64,000 nt of DNA from CAYNFQ01 sp964396715. Its GTDB lineage: Bacteria; Patescibacteriota; Microgenomatia; Daviesbacterales; UBA10151. Position 1 is the first letter of the stretch; each line of letters starts with the position of its first letter. This document shows positions 7,765 through 16,857 of this stretch, one piece after another. The position numbers and the translations under genes were made by a program. The stretch spans positions 137,463 through 201,462 of the forward strand of contig CAYNFQ010000001.1 of NCBI GenBank assembly GCA_964396715.1, written 5' to 3'. The notes under the pieces are model-generated. The model ran no database searches, had not been told where the DNA came from, and was given only the letters and a program-made list of their open reading frames with translations.

Positions 7765-8573
7765 ATAGAGTGATAATTACTGGCGCAACAGGTTTTATTG
7801 GTAAAAATTTAGTTGAAAACCTTAATTCTAAAAACTTTATAGTTTCAATTTTTGATCGAAAGAAACATGACTTATTCCAAATCAATTCACTTAAGGATTT
7901 ATTAAAAGGGCAAGATGTAATAGTTCATCTGGCGGGTGTTAATAAAGACGGTTCACTAAAAGATATCTTAAGGGTAAACATTTTGGGAACTAAAAAATTA
8001 CTAGATGCTGCTTTAAAATATTGCCCGAACGCAAAATTTATTTTCGCCTCATCCTCTCAAGTTTACGATGAAGATGATGTTTCCGGGCTTTCAAAATTAA
8101 TAGCAGAGGAGTTGATAAAAGATTATGTAAAAAACAAACTCTTAAAAGGTGCAATAATTCTTAGATTTTCCAATATCTTTGGAAAAGGCTCAAAACCATT
8201 TACAAATTCTGCTCTGTCAACTTTTGCCTATTTAATAAAGGAGGGTAGAGAAATTACCATTAACGGAATAGGGGAACAAACCAGAGATTTTCTCTATATT
8301 GACGATGCCATAAACGCTATAATAAGGGCAATTGACTTTGATCCTAAAGGGATAGAAACCTTTGATATATGTACAGGTAAATTGACTTCAATAAATCAAC
8401 TTATACAAAAATTGATGCAAATCTTAAAAATTAAGGTTCCAATAAGGTATAATAGGGGGAACCAATCAATAAAAAAGGTGCTGAAAAATTATCAAAAAGC
8501 AAAAAAAATATTGGGTTGGCAGCCAGTAATACTATTGGAAGAAGGATTAAGACAATTTATAGAAAAAATATGA
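7761..8573 (+). CDS. capF: SDR-family reductase, CapF/FnlB N-terminal-domain type
   Basis: 270-aa NAD(P)-binding extended SDR with TGATGFIG at 7-14. It is followed by a separate cupin and by CapE- and CapG-type genes, the four activities needed for UDP-N-acetyl-L-fucosamine; in S. aureus CapF and E. coli FnlB the reductase and cupin are one polypeptide. The short ASSSQVYDEDDVSGLSK loop is CapF-like in length. The catalytic YxxxK is altered: K112 is present but the Tyr position is Ser108. It would reduce the C4 keto group of the epimerised 4-keto sugar. Whether Ser108 supports catalysis is unknown. ATGA overlaps at both ends. Confidence 0.7.
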   Translation: MNRVIITGATGFIGKNLVENLNSKNFIVSIFDRKKHDLFQINSLKDLLKGQDVIVHLAGVNKDGSLKDILRVNILGTKKLLDAALKYCPNAKFIFASSSQVYDEDDVSGLSKLIAEELIKDYVKNKLLKGAIILRFSNIFGKGSKPFTNSALSTFAYLIKEGREITINGIGEQTRDFLYIDDAINAIIRAIDFDPKGIETFDICTGKLTSINQLIQKLMQILKIKVPIRYNRGNQSIKKVLKNYQKAKKILGWQPVILLEEGLRQFIEKI

Positions 8574-8962
8574 AAATTGACATAAGGAAGCTTGATGTAA
8601 AAAAAGACGAAAGAGGTTGGCTGACAGAAGCCATAAAACCTGGTGATGTCGTGGAAGCTTCCTTTGGGTTGATTCACATAACCTGTGCAAAGCCGGGATA
8701 CGAAAGAGGTGGCCACTATCATAAAAGAAAAACAGAATGGTTTTGCGTGATAAAAGGAGAGGGAAAATTTTTTCTAAAAGATCTCAAGTCAGGCGATAAA
8801 AAAACTTTAAAAGTAGGAAGGGAAAACATGTCACTTATAAAAATTCCGCCTTACATTTTTCATTCAATTAAAAACACAGGAAAAGATGATATGTATATTT
8901 TAGCTTACGTTAATGAGGGATTTGATCCCAAAGATACGGATACTTACAGGGAGCTTAGTTAA
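8570..8962 (+). CDS. cupin epimerase domain, CapF/FnlB C-terminal-domain type
   Basis: 130-aa RmlC-like cupin. GGHYHKRKTEWFCVIKGEG carries the metal-binding His/Glu set of this cupin group, and IPPYIFHSIKNTG is the second cupin motif. In CapF the cupin domain catalyses the C3 epimerisation step before reduction; here it is a free protein, translated from an ATG that overlaps the SDR stop (ATGA), so the two probably form a complex (inference). A longer frame from 8516 is open but would lie inside the SDR gene. A WxcM/FdtA-type ketoisomerase is the alternative assignment. Confidence 0.75.
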   Translation: MKIDIRKLDVKKDERGWLTEAIKPGDVVEASFGLIHITCAKPGYERGGHYHKRKTEWFCVIKGEGKFFLKDLKSGDKKTLKVGRENMSLIKIPPYIFHSIKNTGKDDMYILAYVNEGFDPKDTDTYRELS

Positions 8963-8964
8963 TT

Positions 8965-10038
8965 ATGGATAAGGATTTTTCCAAAAAAATTAAAGATAAG
9001 CAAAGTTTGTTACTTCATAATAAAGTGATTTTAATAACCGGGGGGACGGGTTCATTTGGTACAGCAGTTGTTGCTAAGTTGCTAAGCTTCACTCCCAAAA
9101 GAATAATTATATTCTCAAGAGACGAAAAAAAACAGTTTGACATGCGAAATTTCTATGACAGCCCGCTTTTAAAATTTGTCATAGGTGATGTTCGTGATAA
9201 AGAAAGTCTAGATAAAGTTATGAGTGGAGTGGATTATGTTTTCCATGCGGCAGCTTTAAAACAAGTACCATCCTGCGAGTTTTTTCCGATTGAAGCTGTT
9301 AAAACTAATGTACTGGGCGCAAATAATGTTATAGAACTTGCCGAACATCACAATGTGGAACGTCTGGTTATTTTATCAACAGATAAAGCTGTTTATCCGA
9401 TTAATGCCATGGGTATGACCAAGGCCTTGATGGAAAAAGTGATGATAGCGGCTGCCAGAAAAATCAGCGAGGCAAATAACAAAAGTACAACCTTATGTGG
9501 TGTGAGGTATGGAAATGTGATGTATTCCAGGGGATCTGTAATTCCTTATTTTGTAGATTTAATAAAACAGGGAAAACCTTTGGCGGTTACAGATCTCAAT
9601 ATGACGAGATTTCTATTGCCTTTGCCGGATTCTGTTGATTTGGTTCTTTTTGCTTTGACTTTTGGTGAGAATGGGAATATGTACGTCAGGAAATCTTCTG
9701 CGTCAACAATTGAGATTTTAGCCAAAGCTTTGTGTAAGATATTTGACCACAAGACTGGCATTCAAGAGGTAGGGGTGAGGGCAGGAGAAAAAATACATGA
9801 AACATTAGTATCTGAAGAGGAATTTTTAAGAGCAAAGGATTTGGGTGATTATTACAAAATTCCGTCTGAAACTCAAGGGTTGGATTATAATAAATATTTT
9901 ATCAGAGGCAGAGAAATTGAAGATGGTCGTCTAGAGCCGTTTACTTCCGAAAATACCAGACGACTGAGTTTAAAAGAAACAATAGAGTTACTTATGACTC
10001 TTCCCGAAATTCAACAGGAATTGAAAAATTTATCATGA
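8965..10038 (+). CDS. capE: UDP-N-acetylglucosamine 4,6-dehydratase/5-epimerase, CapE/FnlA type
   Basis: 357-aa polysaccharide biosynthesis SDR. VILITGGTGSFGTAVV gives the cofactor loop, VDYVFHAAALKQVPSCEFFPIEAVKTNVLGANNV and LSTDKAVYPINAMGMTK are diagnostic of the CapE/FlaA1/WbjB group, in which the YxxxK Tyr is naturally Met (MGMTK here). The C-terminal RAGEKIHETLVSEEE is also typical. It would convert UDP-GlcNAc to a 4-keto-6-deoxy sugar, the first step to UDP-L-FucNAc. Spaced 2 nt from the cupin and overlapping capG by 4 nt. Confidence 0.88.
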   Translation: MDKDFSKKIKDKQSLLLHNKVILITGGTGSFGTAVVAKLLSFTPKRIIIFSRDEKKQFDMRNFYDSPLLKFVIGDVRDKESLDKVMSGVDYVFHAAALKQVPSCEFFPIEAVKTNVLGANNVIELAEHHNVERLVILSTDKAVYPINAMGMTKALMEKVMIAAARKISEANNKSTTLCGVRYGNVMYSRGSVIPYFVDLIKQGKPLAVTDLNMTRFLLPLPDSVDLVLFALTFGENGNMYVRKSSASTIEILAKALCKIFDHKTGIQEVGVRAGEKIHETLVSEEEFLRAKDLGDYYKIPSETQGLDYNKYFIRGREIEDGRLEPFTSENTRRLSLKETIELLMTLPEIQQELKNLS

Positions 10039-11171
10039 CTCAAAAACTTAAAATCTTAACTATACTGGGAACGAGACCGGAAATCATCAGGCTTTCCCGC
10101 ATATTACCCAAAATGGATGAATATTTCAATCATGTAATTGTTCATACCCGACAAAGTTACGACTTCGAGTTAAGTAAAATCTTTTTTGAAGAACTTGAGC
10201 TTAGGAAGCCTGATTATTTGCTCGAAGTAAAATCAGATACACTGGGCGGACAAATAGGAAATATTTTAAAACAGACTGAAGAGGTTATGAAAAAAGAAAA
10301 ACCGGATGCAATTTTGATTCTTGGTGATACGAACAGTTCTTTGTCGGCAATTATGGCAAAACGGCTGGGTATTTTGATATTTCATATGGAGGCCGGCAGC
10401 AGGTGTTTTGATTTTGAGGTGGCAGAGGAAACAAACAGGGCTTTGGTTGATGTGATCAGTGATTATAATGTACCATACACACAAAGAAGTAAAGAATACT
10501 TAATTCATAGCGGAATACATCCGAGGACCATTTTAGTGACCGGTTCTCCACTGGCTGAAGTATACGATTTCTTTAAAGAAAAGATCGACTCTTCTTCGAT
10601 CATTGAGGATTTAGATCTCAAGCCAAACCAGTATTTCGTAGTCAGTGCTCACAGGGAAGAAAATGTAGATAATCCAGCTAATCTTAAAGAATTATTTGAA
10701 TCTTTAAATTTTTTAACGGATTTATATAAATTACCAATTATTATCACGCTGCATCCAAGAACCAAAAAAAGGCTAAGTGACAATAAGATTAAAATTAATC
10801 CAAAGATATTGTTGCATAAACCGTTTGGGATTTTGGAATATATCAAATTGGAACAGAATTCACTTTGTACAATTTCCGACAGCGGTACTATCCAGGAAGA
10901 ATCCTCCATATTAGGTTTTAATGCCATTCAAATAAGGGCCAATTTGGAAAGGCCGGAGGCTTTTGACAAAGGAGCAATAATCCTAGCAGGTTTGAATAAA
11001 AACACTATTGTTAATGCAATAGAGATGACTATAAAAGAAAAAGAATTAGGACAAAAAATAGTAACACCAGATGATTATAAGGACATTAATGTTTCTTCCA
11101 AAGTAGTGAGGTTAATAATGGGGCTTTCAGCTGCTAAAAAATATCACAATAAAGCACCTCACGGATTTTGA
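10035..11171 (+). CDS. capG: UDP-N-acetyl-sugar 2-epimerase, CapG/FnlC type (WecB family)
   Basis: 378 aa, GT-B-like epimerase fold of the WecB family. ILTILGTRPEIIRLSRILPK, LILGDTNSSLSAI, FHMEAGSRCFDFEVAEETNR and ISDSGTIQEESSILG are the family's UDP- and catalytic-site motifs. Directly after capE it fits the last step, UDP-L-PneNAc/TalNAc to UDP-L-FucNAc (2-epimerisation). The stop overlaps by 13 nt with the stop of the minus-strand formyltransferase, so transcription converges here with no visible terminator hairpin. Confidence 0.88.
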   Translation: MTQKLKILTILGTRPEIIRLSRILPKMDEYFNHVIVHTRQSYDFELSKIFFEELELRKPDYLLEVKSDTLGGQIGNILKQTEEVMKKEKPDAILILGDTNSSLSAIMAKRLGILIFHMEAGSRCFDFEVAEETNRALVDVISDYNVPYTQRSKEYLIHSGIHPRTILVTGSPLAEVYDFFKEKIDSSSIIEDLDLKPNQYFVVSAHREENVDNPANLKELFESLNFLTDLYKLPIIITLHPRTKKRLSDNKIKINPKILLHKPFGILEYIKLEQNSLCTISDSGTIQEESSILGFNAIQIRANLERPEAFDKGAIILAGLNKNTIVNAIEMTIKEKELGQKIVTPDDYKDINVSSKVVRLIMGLSAAKKYHNKAPHGF

Positions 11172-11901
11172 TCTTTTTCAATGTGGGCATCAGTAAAAAA
11201 GATTTTTTTACCATCTTTACAAACTATATACGCATTAGGATAGGGATTAGCAAGGCTTCTTATAAAATTATAAAGCTCATCAGATGTTTTTGTTTGAAAA
11301 TCCTTAACAGTTAATTCACTCTGTTCAGGTTTTCTTCTTTTGAATGTAGTAACTATTGAAGGATCTTGCGGTACAGGTTGAAGAGTTCCATTGCTAATCC
11401 CTCTCAGAATTCTAAGGGTTGTTGAAGTTCCTTCATTAATTATTCGTTTGAATATTTGATCTAGAGATCCCTTAAGAGAAAACGGAGATTGGCCATAGAT
11501 TGGTCCGGAATCCAGTCCAGCATCTGCTTTAAAAATGGTCACAGCAGACGTTTTTTCCCCTGCTATAATCTGATGTTGTAAGGGAGATCCACCTCGATAT
11601 TTAGGCAGGGGAGAGATATGCAGTGTTAAAGTCAGATATTTTTCAAAAATTTCTTTTGGTATAAACCATAACCATCCAAAAATGAGTAAAATATCTGCCT
11701 TTTGTTTCTTTATTATTTCAACCAGGCCTTTTTTATCAAGAGGATCAAGTTTATAACAAGGAACAGATAAATTTTCAAACTTGCCTCTGGATTTGGTGTT
11801 GTAACTGTCGCACGAATTTTCCAATTAGTGTTTTTTTGTTGTAAGAGTTTTCTTAAAATCTGATAAGCCCATTTTCTATACCCGAAGTAGATAACGTTCA
11901 T
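11159..11901 (-). CDS. formyltransferase, frameshifted (two frames)
   Basis: The N-terminus MNVIYFGYRKWAYQILRKLL starts at the ATG at 11901 and is readable to about 11780; the rest (ENLSVPCYKLDPLDKKGL...) continues in another frame to 11159. One missing base, most simply in a run of four A (coding strand) around 11775-11785, joins them into a normal ~245-aa protein. Motifs: LHISPLPKYRGGSPLQHQI and DAGLDSGPIYG (catalytic His and Asp), SLANPYPNAYI at the C-terminus. The usual Asn two residues before the His is Thr, as in divergent formyltransferases found next to amino-sugar genes. The ATG overlaps the PIG-L stop (TCAT at 11898-11901), so deacetylation then formylation of one amino sugar is a reasonable pairing. 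Pseudogene or sequence error cannot be told apart here. Confidence 0.7.
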
Positions 11902-12576
11902 AATGATGCTTTAAGGAGATTATAGCCTTCCGCATATTTCACGCCTATTTCAGTCCCCCTTATTCCTGCCATCCTTTCTAAATTTTGAGGGCTTCTGGGA
12001 AAAGGGTCTTCCCGTAGCTGAGTTTCGTGGCATTTTAAAAGTTCTATTTTTTCTTTAAAAATTTCAGAAATATCAAAATAAAAATTAGGTTTGAATCCAT
12101 CCCGGTTAGTCCAGCTATATGGCTCTTCAGCTTCCAGTATGATTTTTGGCTGATGGCGCAAATTTTTAGGAATTGGTCTAAGAGCCGTGATAGATGCGGA
12201 AAAAAGCGCTCTATGGTCCTGATCAAAGCTGTCCCTAAATGGTATGCAAATTATATCAGGTTCAAACGCTTCAATTTTATCTTCTATATTTTCAATAAGT
12301 CTCTTTTGCGGCACACTGTCAAGTTTCATAAATTCCTCACCTTGAAACATTATTGAGTATTCAAAACCACCATACTTTGAAGCTTTTTTTGCCTCATCAA
12401 GACGACTTGCAGAATTTGTTTTTCCGGTAACCAACTGCCTTGATGAGCCAATAGATCCATACATCACGAATACTCTTGCACCAGTTTTTTTTTGCAAGCA
12501 TGATCAACCCACCACAGCAAATGGCTTCATCATCGGGATGAGGTGCAATAATCAAAATTTTTTTACCCTTAAGCAT
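11898..12576 (-). CDS. PIG-L family sugar deacetylase, frameshifted at an A9 run
   Basis: The ATG at 12576 starts MLKGKKILIIAPHPDDEAICC, which carries the zinc-binding HPDD motif of PIG-L/LmbE deacetylases; this frame runs into a run of nine A (coding strand, 12485-12493). The remainder, GARVFVMYGSIGSSRQ to the stop at 11898, lies in the next frame and includes the second metal-site motif SFDQDHRALF. Eight A would make one ~225-aa protein with LAKKTGARVF across the junction. It would de-N-acetylate an amino sugar. The divergent promoter near 12615 and an ATGA overlap with the formyltransferase indicate a two-gene operon. Confidence 0.78.
12485..12493 (-). other. nine-A homopolymer at the PIG-L frameshift
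   Basis: A run of nine T on the plus strand (A on the coding strand). Removing one base restores the deacetylase frame. Such runs are known sites of both sequencing indels and RNA-polymerase slippage. Confidence 0.85.
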
Positions 12577-12614
12577 ATAAGTTCCAAAATTGCATTATGT
12601 AAGCAGAACAACTG

Positions 12615-12625
12615 TATTATACAAT
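12615..12625. promoter_or_regulatory. divergent -10 region between PIG-L and the first large GT-C-like gene
   Basis: The 60-nt spacer contains TATTATACAAT. TATAAT on the minus strand (12616-12621) faces the PIG-L gene, and TACAAT on the plus strand (12620-12625) lies 11 nt before the ATG at 12637. Nothing else is visible in the spacer. Confidence 0.4.
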
Positions 12626-12636
12626 ATATAGATCTT

Positions 12637-14787
12637 ATGATGGATATTAAAAAAAATTTGAGTCCACTAATTATTTTAATAGTTTGTTTGATCCTTATTT
12701 TTGTATGGTTTAACAAGGGTTTGCTTTTTGCAGGTGGAGAGGGGGGAATCCCTTTTTATAACCTTTCAAAAACTGCAGAGCGCATTTCTTATCTTTGGAT
12801 AGATGAAGAGGCTGGTTATCCGGGTGTAGGCAATCTAACAGAAGTCCCTTACTATGCATTGCTTAAGATCCCTTTGCAGTTTGGTGTGCCTTCAAATCTG
12901 GTTCAGGCTTTTCATTTTTTCTTGGTTATGTTTACCGGCGTGGTTTCTGTATATTTTCTGATAAAAATAACCATAGAGGAAGAACTTAAAAAAAATCTTA
13001 ATTTTTGGGGCGCAAAATATATATCTTTGATTGGCGCTATCTTCTATTTATTAAATCCTTTTTCCATGTCGCAGGTTTTTGGCAGGAGTTTAAATATTCA
13101 ATATCTTTCTTTTGTATTGCTGCCTTTATTTCTCCTGCTGTATATCAGGGGACTTAAAACAAGAAATCTAATATATGGCTTTTTAAGCTTGATACCTTCT
13201 TTTATCTTCTCAGGAGCGTATGGCAGTTTTGGATATATACCAGCACTTTGGTTTCTGGTATTTCTTTATACTGTATTTTACCTTTGGAAAAATAGAAGTA
13301 AAAGAGAAATTATTTTTGGTATTTTTTTCTTATCTTTTGTTTTTCTCAGCTGGATCATGGTAAATCTTTTTTGGATTATTCCGGTTTTTAAATTAGGGGG
13401 ACAACAACTGGCAGCTTCCCTTAATGCGACAGAGGAAAATCTTGGGTCTTTAAGAGGGGTGAGTAAGCATTTTTCTCTGCCTATTCTTATCAGGCTTCTT
13501 CATACAGGATATTTCTATGAGGATTTATACGGGATTGTTTATTCAAGTTTATTCTTTGTGATTATAAGTTGGATAATTCCTGTAGTGTCATTTTTTTCAT
13601 TAACCCTTTTTAAGAAAGTAACCAGTTTTAAATTCTACCTGACTTTATTTGTAATTTCCCTTTTTATATCTTTAGGTTCTAATTTCCCAACAGGCTGGTT
13701 ATTTGAATTCATATTTGAAGCTGTACCTGCATTTCAAATGTACAGGAATCCTTATGAAAAATTTGGGCTGATTTTTCTTTTAGCCTATACCCCATTTTTT
13801 GCATTGGGGACTCTGGTTTTGTCAGAAAAATTAGCTGCCTTTTTTAAACATCAACGTTTAAAGTATTTTTGGGTGGTGCTCATTCTTTTTCTGGTGAGTG
13901 GCATTTTTGTTTGGCCAATGTGGAAGGGAATTTTTGCAGGAGGTTACAGGATCAATACCTGGATAAACGTACCTGATTATTATAAAAATGCTAACGATTG
14001 GTTAAATCAGCAGGATGGAGATTTTAGATTGTTGCATCTTCCTTTAATTCCAGGAGATGGCATAAGGTATAAGTGGGATCATCCATATCAAGGCATTGAA
14101 CCGTCTGAATTTTTATTTGATAGAGCATCAATAGCTCAAAATATTCCTTTTAACAAACAATATTACAATGTTTTACTTCAGCGCATTGGGATTTTCCAGC
14201 CAAATATTTTTGGTTCTGATCCTGATTTGACAAATTCGGAATTTAAATCCGAAAAATTAGGGGAAGAGTTAGCGAAATTAAATATTCGATATATAGTTTT
14301 ACATAATGATATTGATGTTAGTTTCGGTGGTTTCAAAACACCACAAGAAACTGCAGTCTATTTGGCCAAAGATAAAAAAATAATCAAAGTTAAAAGTTTC
14401 GGTCAGCTGGATATATATGAGGTGGAAATTCCCCAAAATATTCAAATTATTTATTCTCCATCAACTACTTTAATCTATGAAAAAATTAACCCCGCTTTTT
14501 ATAAAGTAAAAGTTACTGATGAAGTTAAACCTTTTAATTTGAATTTTCTTATGTCTTACAATTCAAATTGGCACGCTGTTATTGATGGTGAAGTAATACA
14601 GGATCATGTAAAATTATTTTCGTATGGAAATTCCTGGGAAGTTAACAAAACCGGCAGTTTTGAAATAGATTTAGTTTATAAACCGCAGGAACTGGTTAAA
14701 CAGGGACAAATAATTTCAACGTTTTCGTTTATAGTAATATCTCTGCTGATGGTCTGTTACCAAATTATATGGAAAAAAAGAATTTAA
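12637..14787 (+). CDS. large multi-pass GT-C-like membrane protein (AftD/YfhO-like), 716 aa
   Basis: About 11-13 hydrophobic segments up to residue ~450, then a soluble extracytoplasmic region and one C-terminal TM (FSFIVISLLMVCYQIIW). The first loop has GGEGGIPFYNLSKTAERISYLWIDE, later MYRNPYEKFGL and a final YNSNWHAVIDGE...YKPQELVKQG domain. The same pattern recurs in three larger genes at 19.1, 22.9 and 26.8 kb. The layout resembles arabinofuranosyltransferase AftD (DUF3367) or YfhO-type GT-C enzymes that use polyprenyl-phosphate sugars outside the membrane; exact function unknown. Two ATGs (12637, 12640) are equally good starts; an upstream in-frame ATG at 12538 would overlap the divergent gene. 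Confidence 0.65.
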   Translation: MMDIKKNLSPLIILIVCLILIFVWFNKGLLFAGGEGGIPFYNLSKTAERISYLWIDEEAGYPGVGNLTEVPYYALLKIPLQFGVPSNLVQAFHFFLVMFTGVVSVYFLIKITIEEELKKNLNFWGAKYISLIGAIFYLLNPFSMSQVFGRSLNIQYLSFVLLPLFLLLYIRGLKTRNLIYGFLSLIPSFIFSGAYGSFGYIPALWFLVFLYTVFYLWKNRSKREIIFGIFFLSFVFLSWIMVNLFWIIPVFKLGGQQLAASLNATEENLGSLRGVSKHFSLPILIRLLHTGYFYEDLYGIVYSSLFFVIISWIIPVVSFFSLTLFKKVTSFKFYLTLFVISLFISLGSNFPTGWLFEFIFEAVPAFQMYRNPYEKFGLIFLLAYTPFFALGTLVLSEKLAAFFKHQRLKYFWVVLILFLVSGIFVWPMWKGIFAGGYRINTWINVPDYYKNANDWLNQQDGDFRLLHLPLIPGDGIRYKWDHPYQGIEPSEFLFDRASIAQNIPFNKQYYNVLLQRIGIFQPNIFGSDPDLTNSEFKSEKLGEELAKLNIRYIVLHNDIDVSFGGFKTPQETAVYLAKDKKIIKVKSFGQLDIYEVEIPQNIQIIYSPSTTLIYEKINPAFYKVKVTDEVKPFNLNFLMSYNSNWHAVIDGEVIQDHVKLFSYGNSWEVNKTGSFEIDLVYKPQELVKQGQIISTFSFIVISLLMVCYQIIWKKRI

Positions 14788-15938
14788 AAATTTATATTTT
14801 TGCCCTAGCTGCAACAGGTTCGGGAATTTCTGGTTCTGACAGGATTTTTATTGAATTTACTAGAAAGTGGAGTAAAGAAGTTCCAGTGATAGTCTATCTA
14901 TGGAGGGAGGGTTATGAGATGTGCCAAAGGCAAAATCTGGGAATATCAAATATTGAATATCGAATATCGAATATGAAATCATGGAGACCTTTTAGATTTC
15001 TAATAAATTACATAGTTAGAATTATAGAGGGGATAAAACTAGGGACTATCTTAAAATTAAAAAATACTCCCCAAATCATTATTTATTCAGCTTCGGAATT
15101 TTGGATGGATTCATTGCTGGCATTTTTATTAAAATTGCGCTTTCCCAAGGTTAAATGGGCTGCAGCATGGTATCAAACTGCACCTAGTCCGCTAAAAGGA
15201 TTTTCCGGGTCTTTAATTTATTGGTTAGTTCAACTTCCAATAAAACCTCTGATTGATAGATTTGCTAACTTTGTTTTAGTAAATAATGATATGGAGAAGA
15301 AGGTTTTCAAGAGACTGAACAGAAAAAATAAAGCAATAGTTGTTTTGGGAGCAATAGATCTAGAGGGAATAAAAAAGTGGCAAAAGATTATCGGTAAAAA
15401 GAAGAAAATTTATGACGGAGTATTTCAAGGCAGGTTTCATCCGCAAAAAGGAGTTTTGGAGCTTATTGGTATATGGAAGAAGGTGGTTGATAAGAAACCG
15501 GATGCAAAATTGGTAATGATAGGGGATGGGCCACTGATGGAAAATGTCAAATTACAAATTACAAATTACAAATTAAACAAAAACATCATTCTCAAAGGGT
15601 ATATGTTTGATGGGGAAGAGAAATATAAGATATTTGCCCAAAGCAAAATTGTGGTGCATCCTGCCATCTTTGATTCCGGCGGTATGGCATCGGCCGAGGC
15701 AATGGCTTTTGGATTGCCTTGCGTGGGTTTTAATTTAAAATCATACATTTACTATTACCCTTCAGGAATGGAAAAGGTTGATGAAGGAAATACCGAAGCT
15801 TTTGCCAAAAAAATACTTGAGCTTCTAAGTAATAAAACTTTATATGAAAAAGTATCCAAAGAAACATTGTATCTAATTAATTATAAATGGTCATGGGAAT
15901 ATAGGGCTCGTCAAATACTACAAGCAGTGTTAGAATAA
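14769..15938 (+). CDS. GT4 family glycosyltransferase with two in-frame heptanucleotide repeat tracts
   Basis: 389 aa, GT-B fold. Donor domain: GVFQGRFHPQKGVLELIGIWK, AKLVMIGDGPLM, and FDSGGMASAEAMAFGLPCVGF, which fits the GT4 Glu-containing nucleotide-sugar motif. N-terminal: AAWYQTAPSPLKGFSG. Two tracts of 7-bp tandem repeats are translated inside it, ISNIEYRISNM (about 58-69) and LQITNYKL (about 260-269); both sit in variable loops. It starts 19 nt inside the previous gene. Confidence 0.82.
   Translation: MEKKNLKIYIFALAATGSGISGSDRIFIEFTRKWSKEVPVIVYLWREGYEMCQRQNLGISNIEYRISNMKSWRPFRFLINYIVRIIEGIKLGTILKLKNTPQIIIYSASEFWMDSLLAFLLKLRFPKVKWAAAWYQTAPSPLKGFSGSLIYWLVQLPIKPLIDRFANFVLVNNDMEKKVFKRLNRKNKAIVVLGAIDLEGIKKWQKIIGKKKKIYDGVFQGRFHPQKGVLELIGIWKKVVDKKPDAKLVMIGDGPLMENVKLQITNYKLNKNIILKGYMFDGEEKYKIFAQSKIVVHPAIFDSGGMASAEAMAFGLPCVGFNLKSYIYYYPSGMEKVDEGNTEAFAKKILELLSNKTLYEKVSKETLYLINYKWSWEYRARQILQAVLE
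14941..14975 (+). repeat. heptanucleotide tandem repeat, 5 units (GAATATC)
   Basis: Five consecutive 7-mers: GAATATC, AAATATT, GAATATC, GAATATC, GAATATG. They lie in frame inside the GT4 gene. Confidence 0.9.
15548..15575 (+). repeat. heptanucleotide tandem repeat, 4 perfect units (CAAATTA)
   Basis: Four exact copies of CAAATTA in frame in the same GT4 gene, between the sheet ending MIGDGPLMENVK and the next stretch NIILKGYMF. Confidence 0.92.
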
Positions 15939-15945
15939 TTTCTTA

Positions 15946-16857
15946 ATGAAAAATTATCCCGGCGTTTCGGCAGTAATCCCGAGTTTTAATGATAAGAAAA
16001 AAGTTTTCCGGCTTTTGGATTCTTTAAAAAAATCAAAATATAAAAAATTGGAAATTATTGTTGTTATAAACGGGTTGATAGATACCCTTTTGGAGGGAAA
16101 GATTAAATACAAATGGGTCCGCTGGATTGATGCGGGAAGGGAAAATATTGGCCAGACCGGATGCTACAATTTAGGTTTTGCGCATGCTAATAGAAAAAAT
16201 CACATACTTTATGTTGATTCCGATGTGGTTGTAGATAAGGAGATGGTTTCTAAATTGGTAGAAAGAGCCCAGTCAGATAAAAAAATTGGTATAGTTACCC
16301 CCATGATTTTATATTTATCCGATAAAGATTGGGTTAATCAGGCAGGGGCAAGTGTGAATTTGATAACAGGAAAAGTAACAGTGGGCTGGGGTCCAAAAAA
16401 GGATTTTTTAATAGCAAAAGAAGTGCAAAATTCTGGTACCCTGATGCTTTTTAAAAGACAGGTGGTTGATAAAATCGGAGGAGTTGATGATTGGTTCCTT
16501 TGTTATTTTGACCCGGACTATTGTCTGAGAGCCAAAAAGGCAGGGTTTATAACCTGGTATGAGCCGAAAGCAATCTGTTACCATGATCAGTCTAAAAACC
16601 CAAATGTCTGGAGACCAAGAGTATTAACAAGGGCATATCTTTTGGGAAGAAACAGGGTTTTATTTATGAGAAGGCATGGAAATATAGTTACTTTCTCCTT
16701 TTTTTTGCCCTTAATTTTAGGTTTTTATCTTTTTGAATGCATTAAATTTGGACAAATTATTAAATTCTTTAAACTTTTGTGGGGGAGTATTGTAGGGTAT
16801 TTTTATCCATTAAGATCAGGTAATTTTATCCCGCTGCCAAAAGTAAACCGCACATGA
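15946..16857 (+). CDS. GT2 family glycosyltransferase
   Basis: 303 aa, GT-A fold: VSAVIPSFNDKKKVFRLLDSL at the N-terminus, LYVDSDVVVD as the DXD motif, YFDPDYCLRAKKAGF as the catalytic acidic motif, and a C-terminal hydrophobic stretch (FSFFLPLILGFYLFE). Rhamnosyl-/WcaA-type. It overlaps the following GT2 fusion gene by an ATGA and resembles its N-terminal half in layout, consistent with an older duplication. Confidence 0.85.
   Translation: MKNYPGVSAVIPSFNDKKKVFRLLDSLKKSKYKKLEIIVVINGLIDTLLEGKIKYKWVRWIDAGRENIGQTGCYNLGFAHANRKNHILYVDSDVVVDKEMVSKLVERAQSDKKIGIVTPMILYLSDKDWVNQAGASVNLITGKVTVGWGPKKDFLIAKEVQNSGTLMLFKRQVVDKIGGVDDWFLCYFDPDYCLRAKKAGFITWYEPKAICYHDQSKNPNVWRPRVLTRAYLLGRNRVLFMRRHGNIVTFSFFLPLILGFYLFECIKFGQIIKFFKLLWGSIVGYFYPLRSGNFIPLPKVNRT

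Noticed and set aside
11159..11901. Programmed -1 frameshift
   Set aside because: No slippery heptamer with downstream structure is visible at the junction; a one-base loss is simpler.
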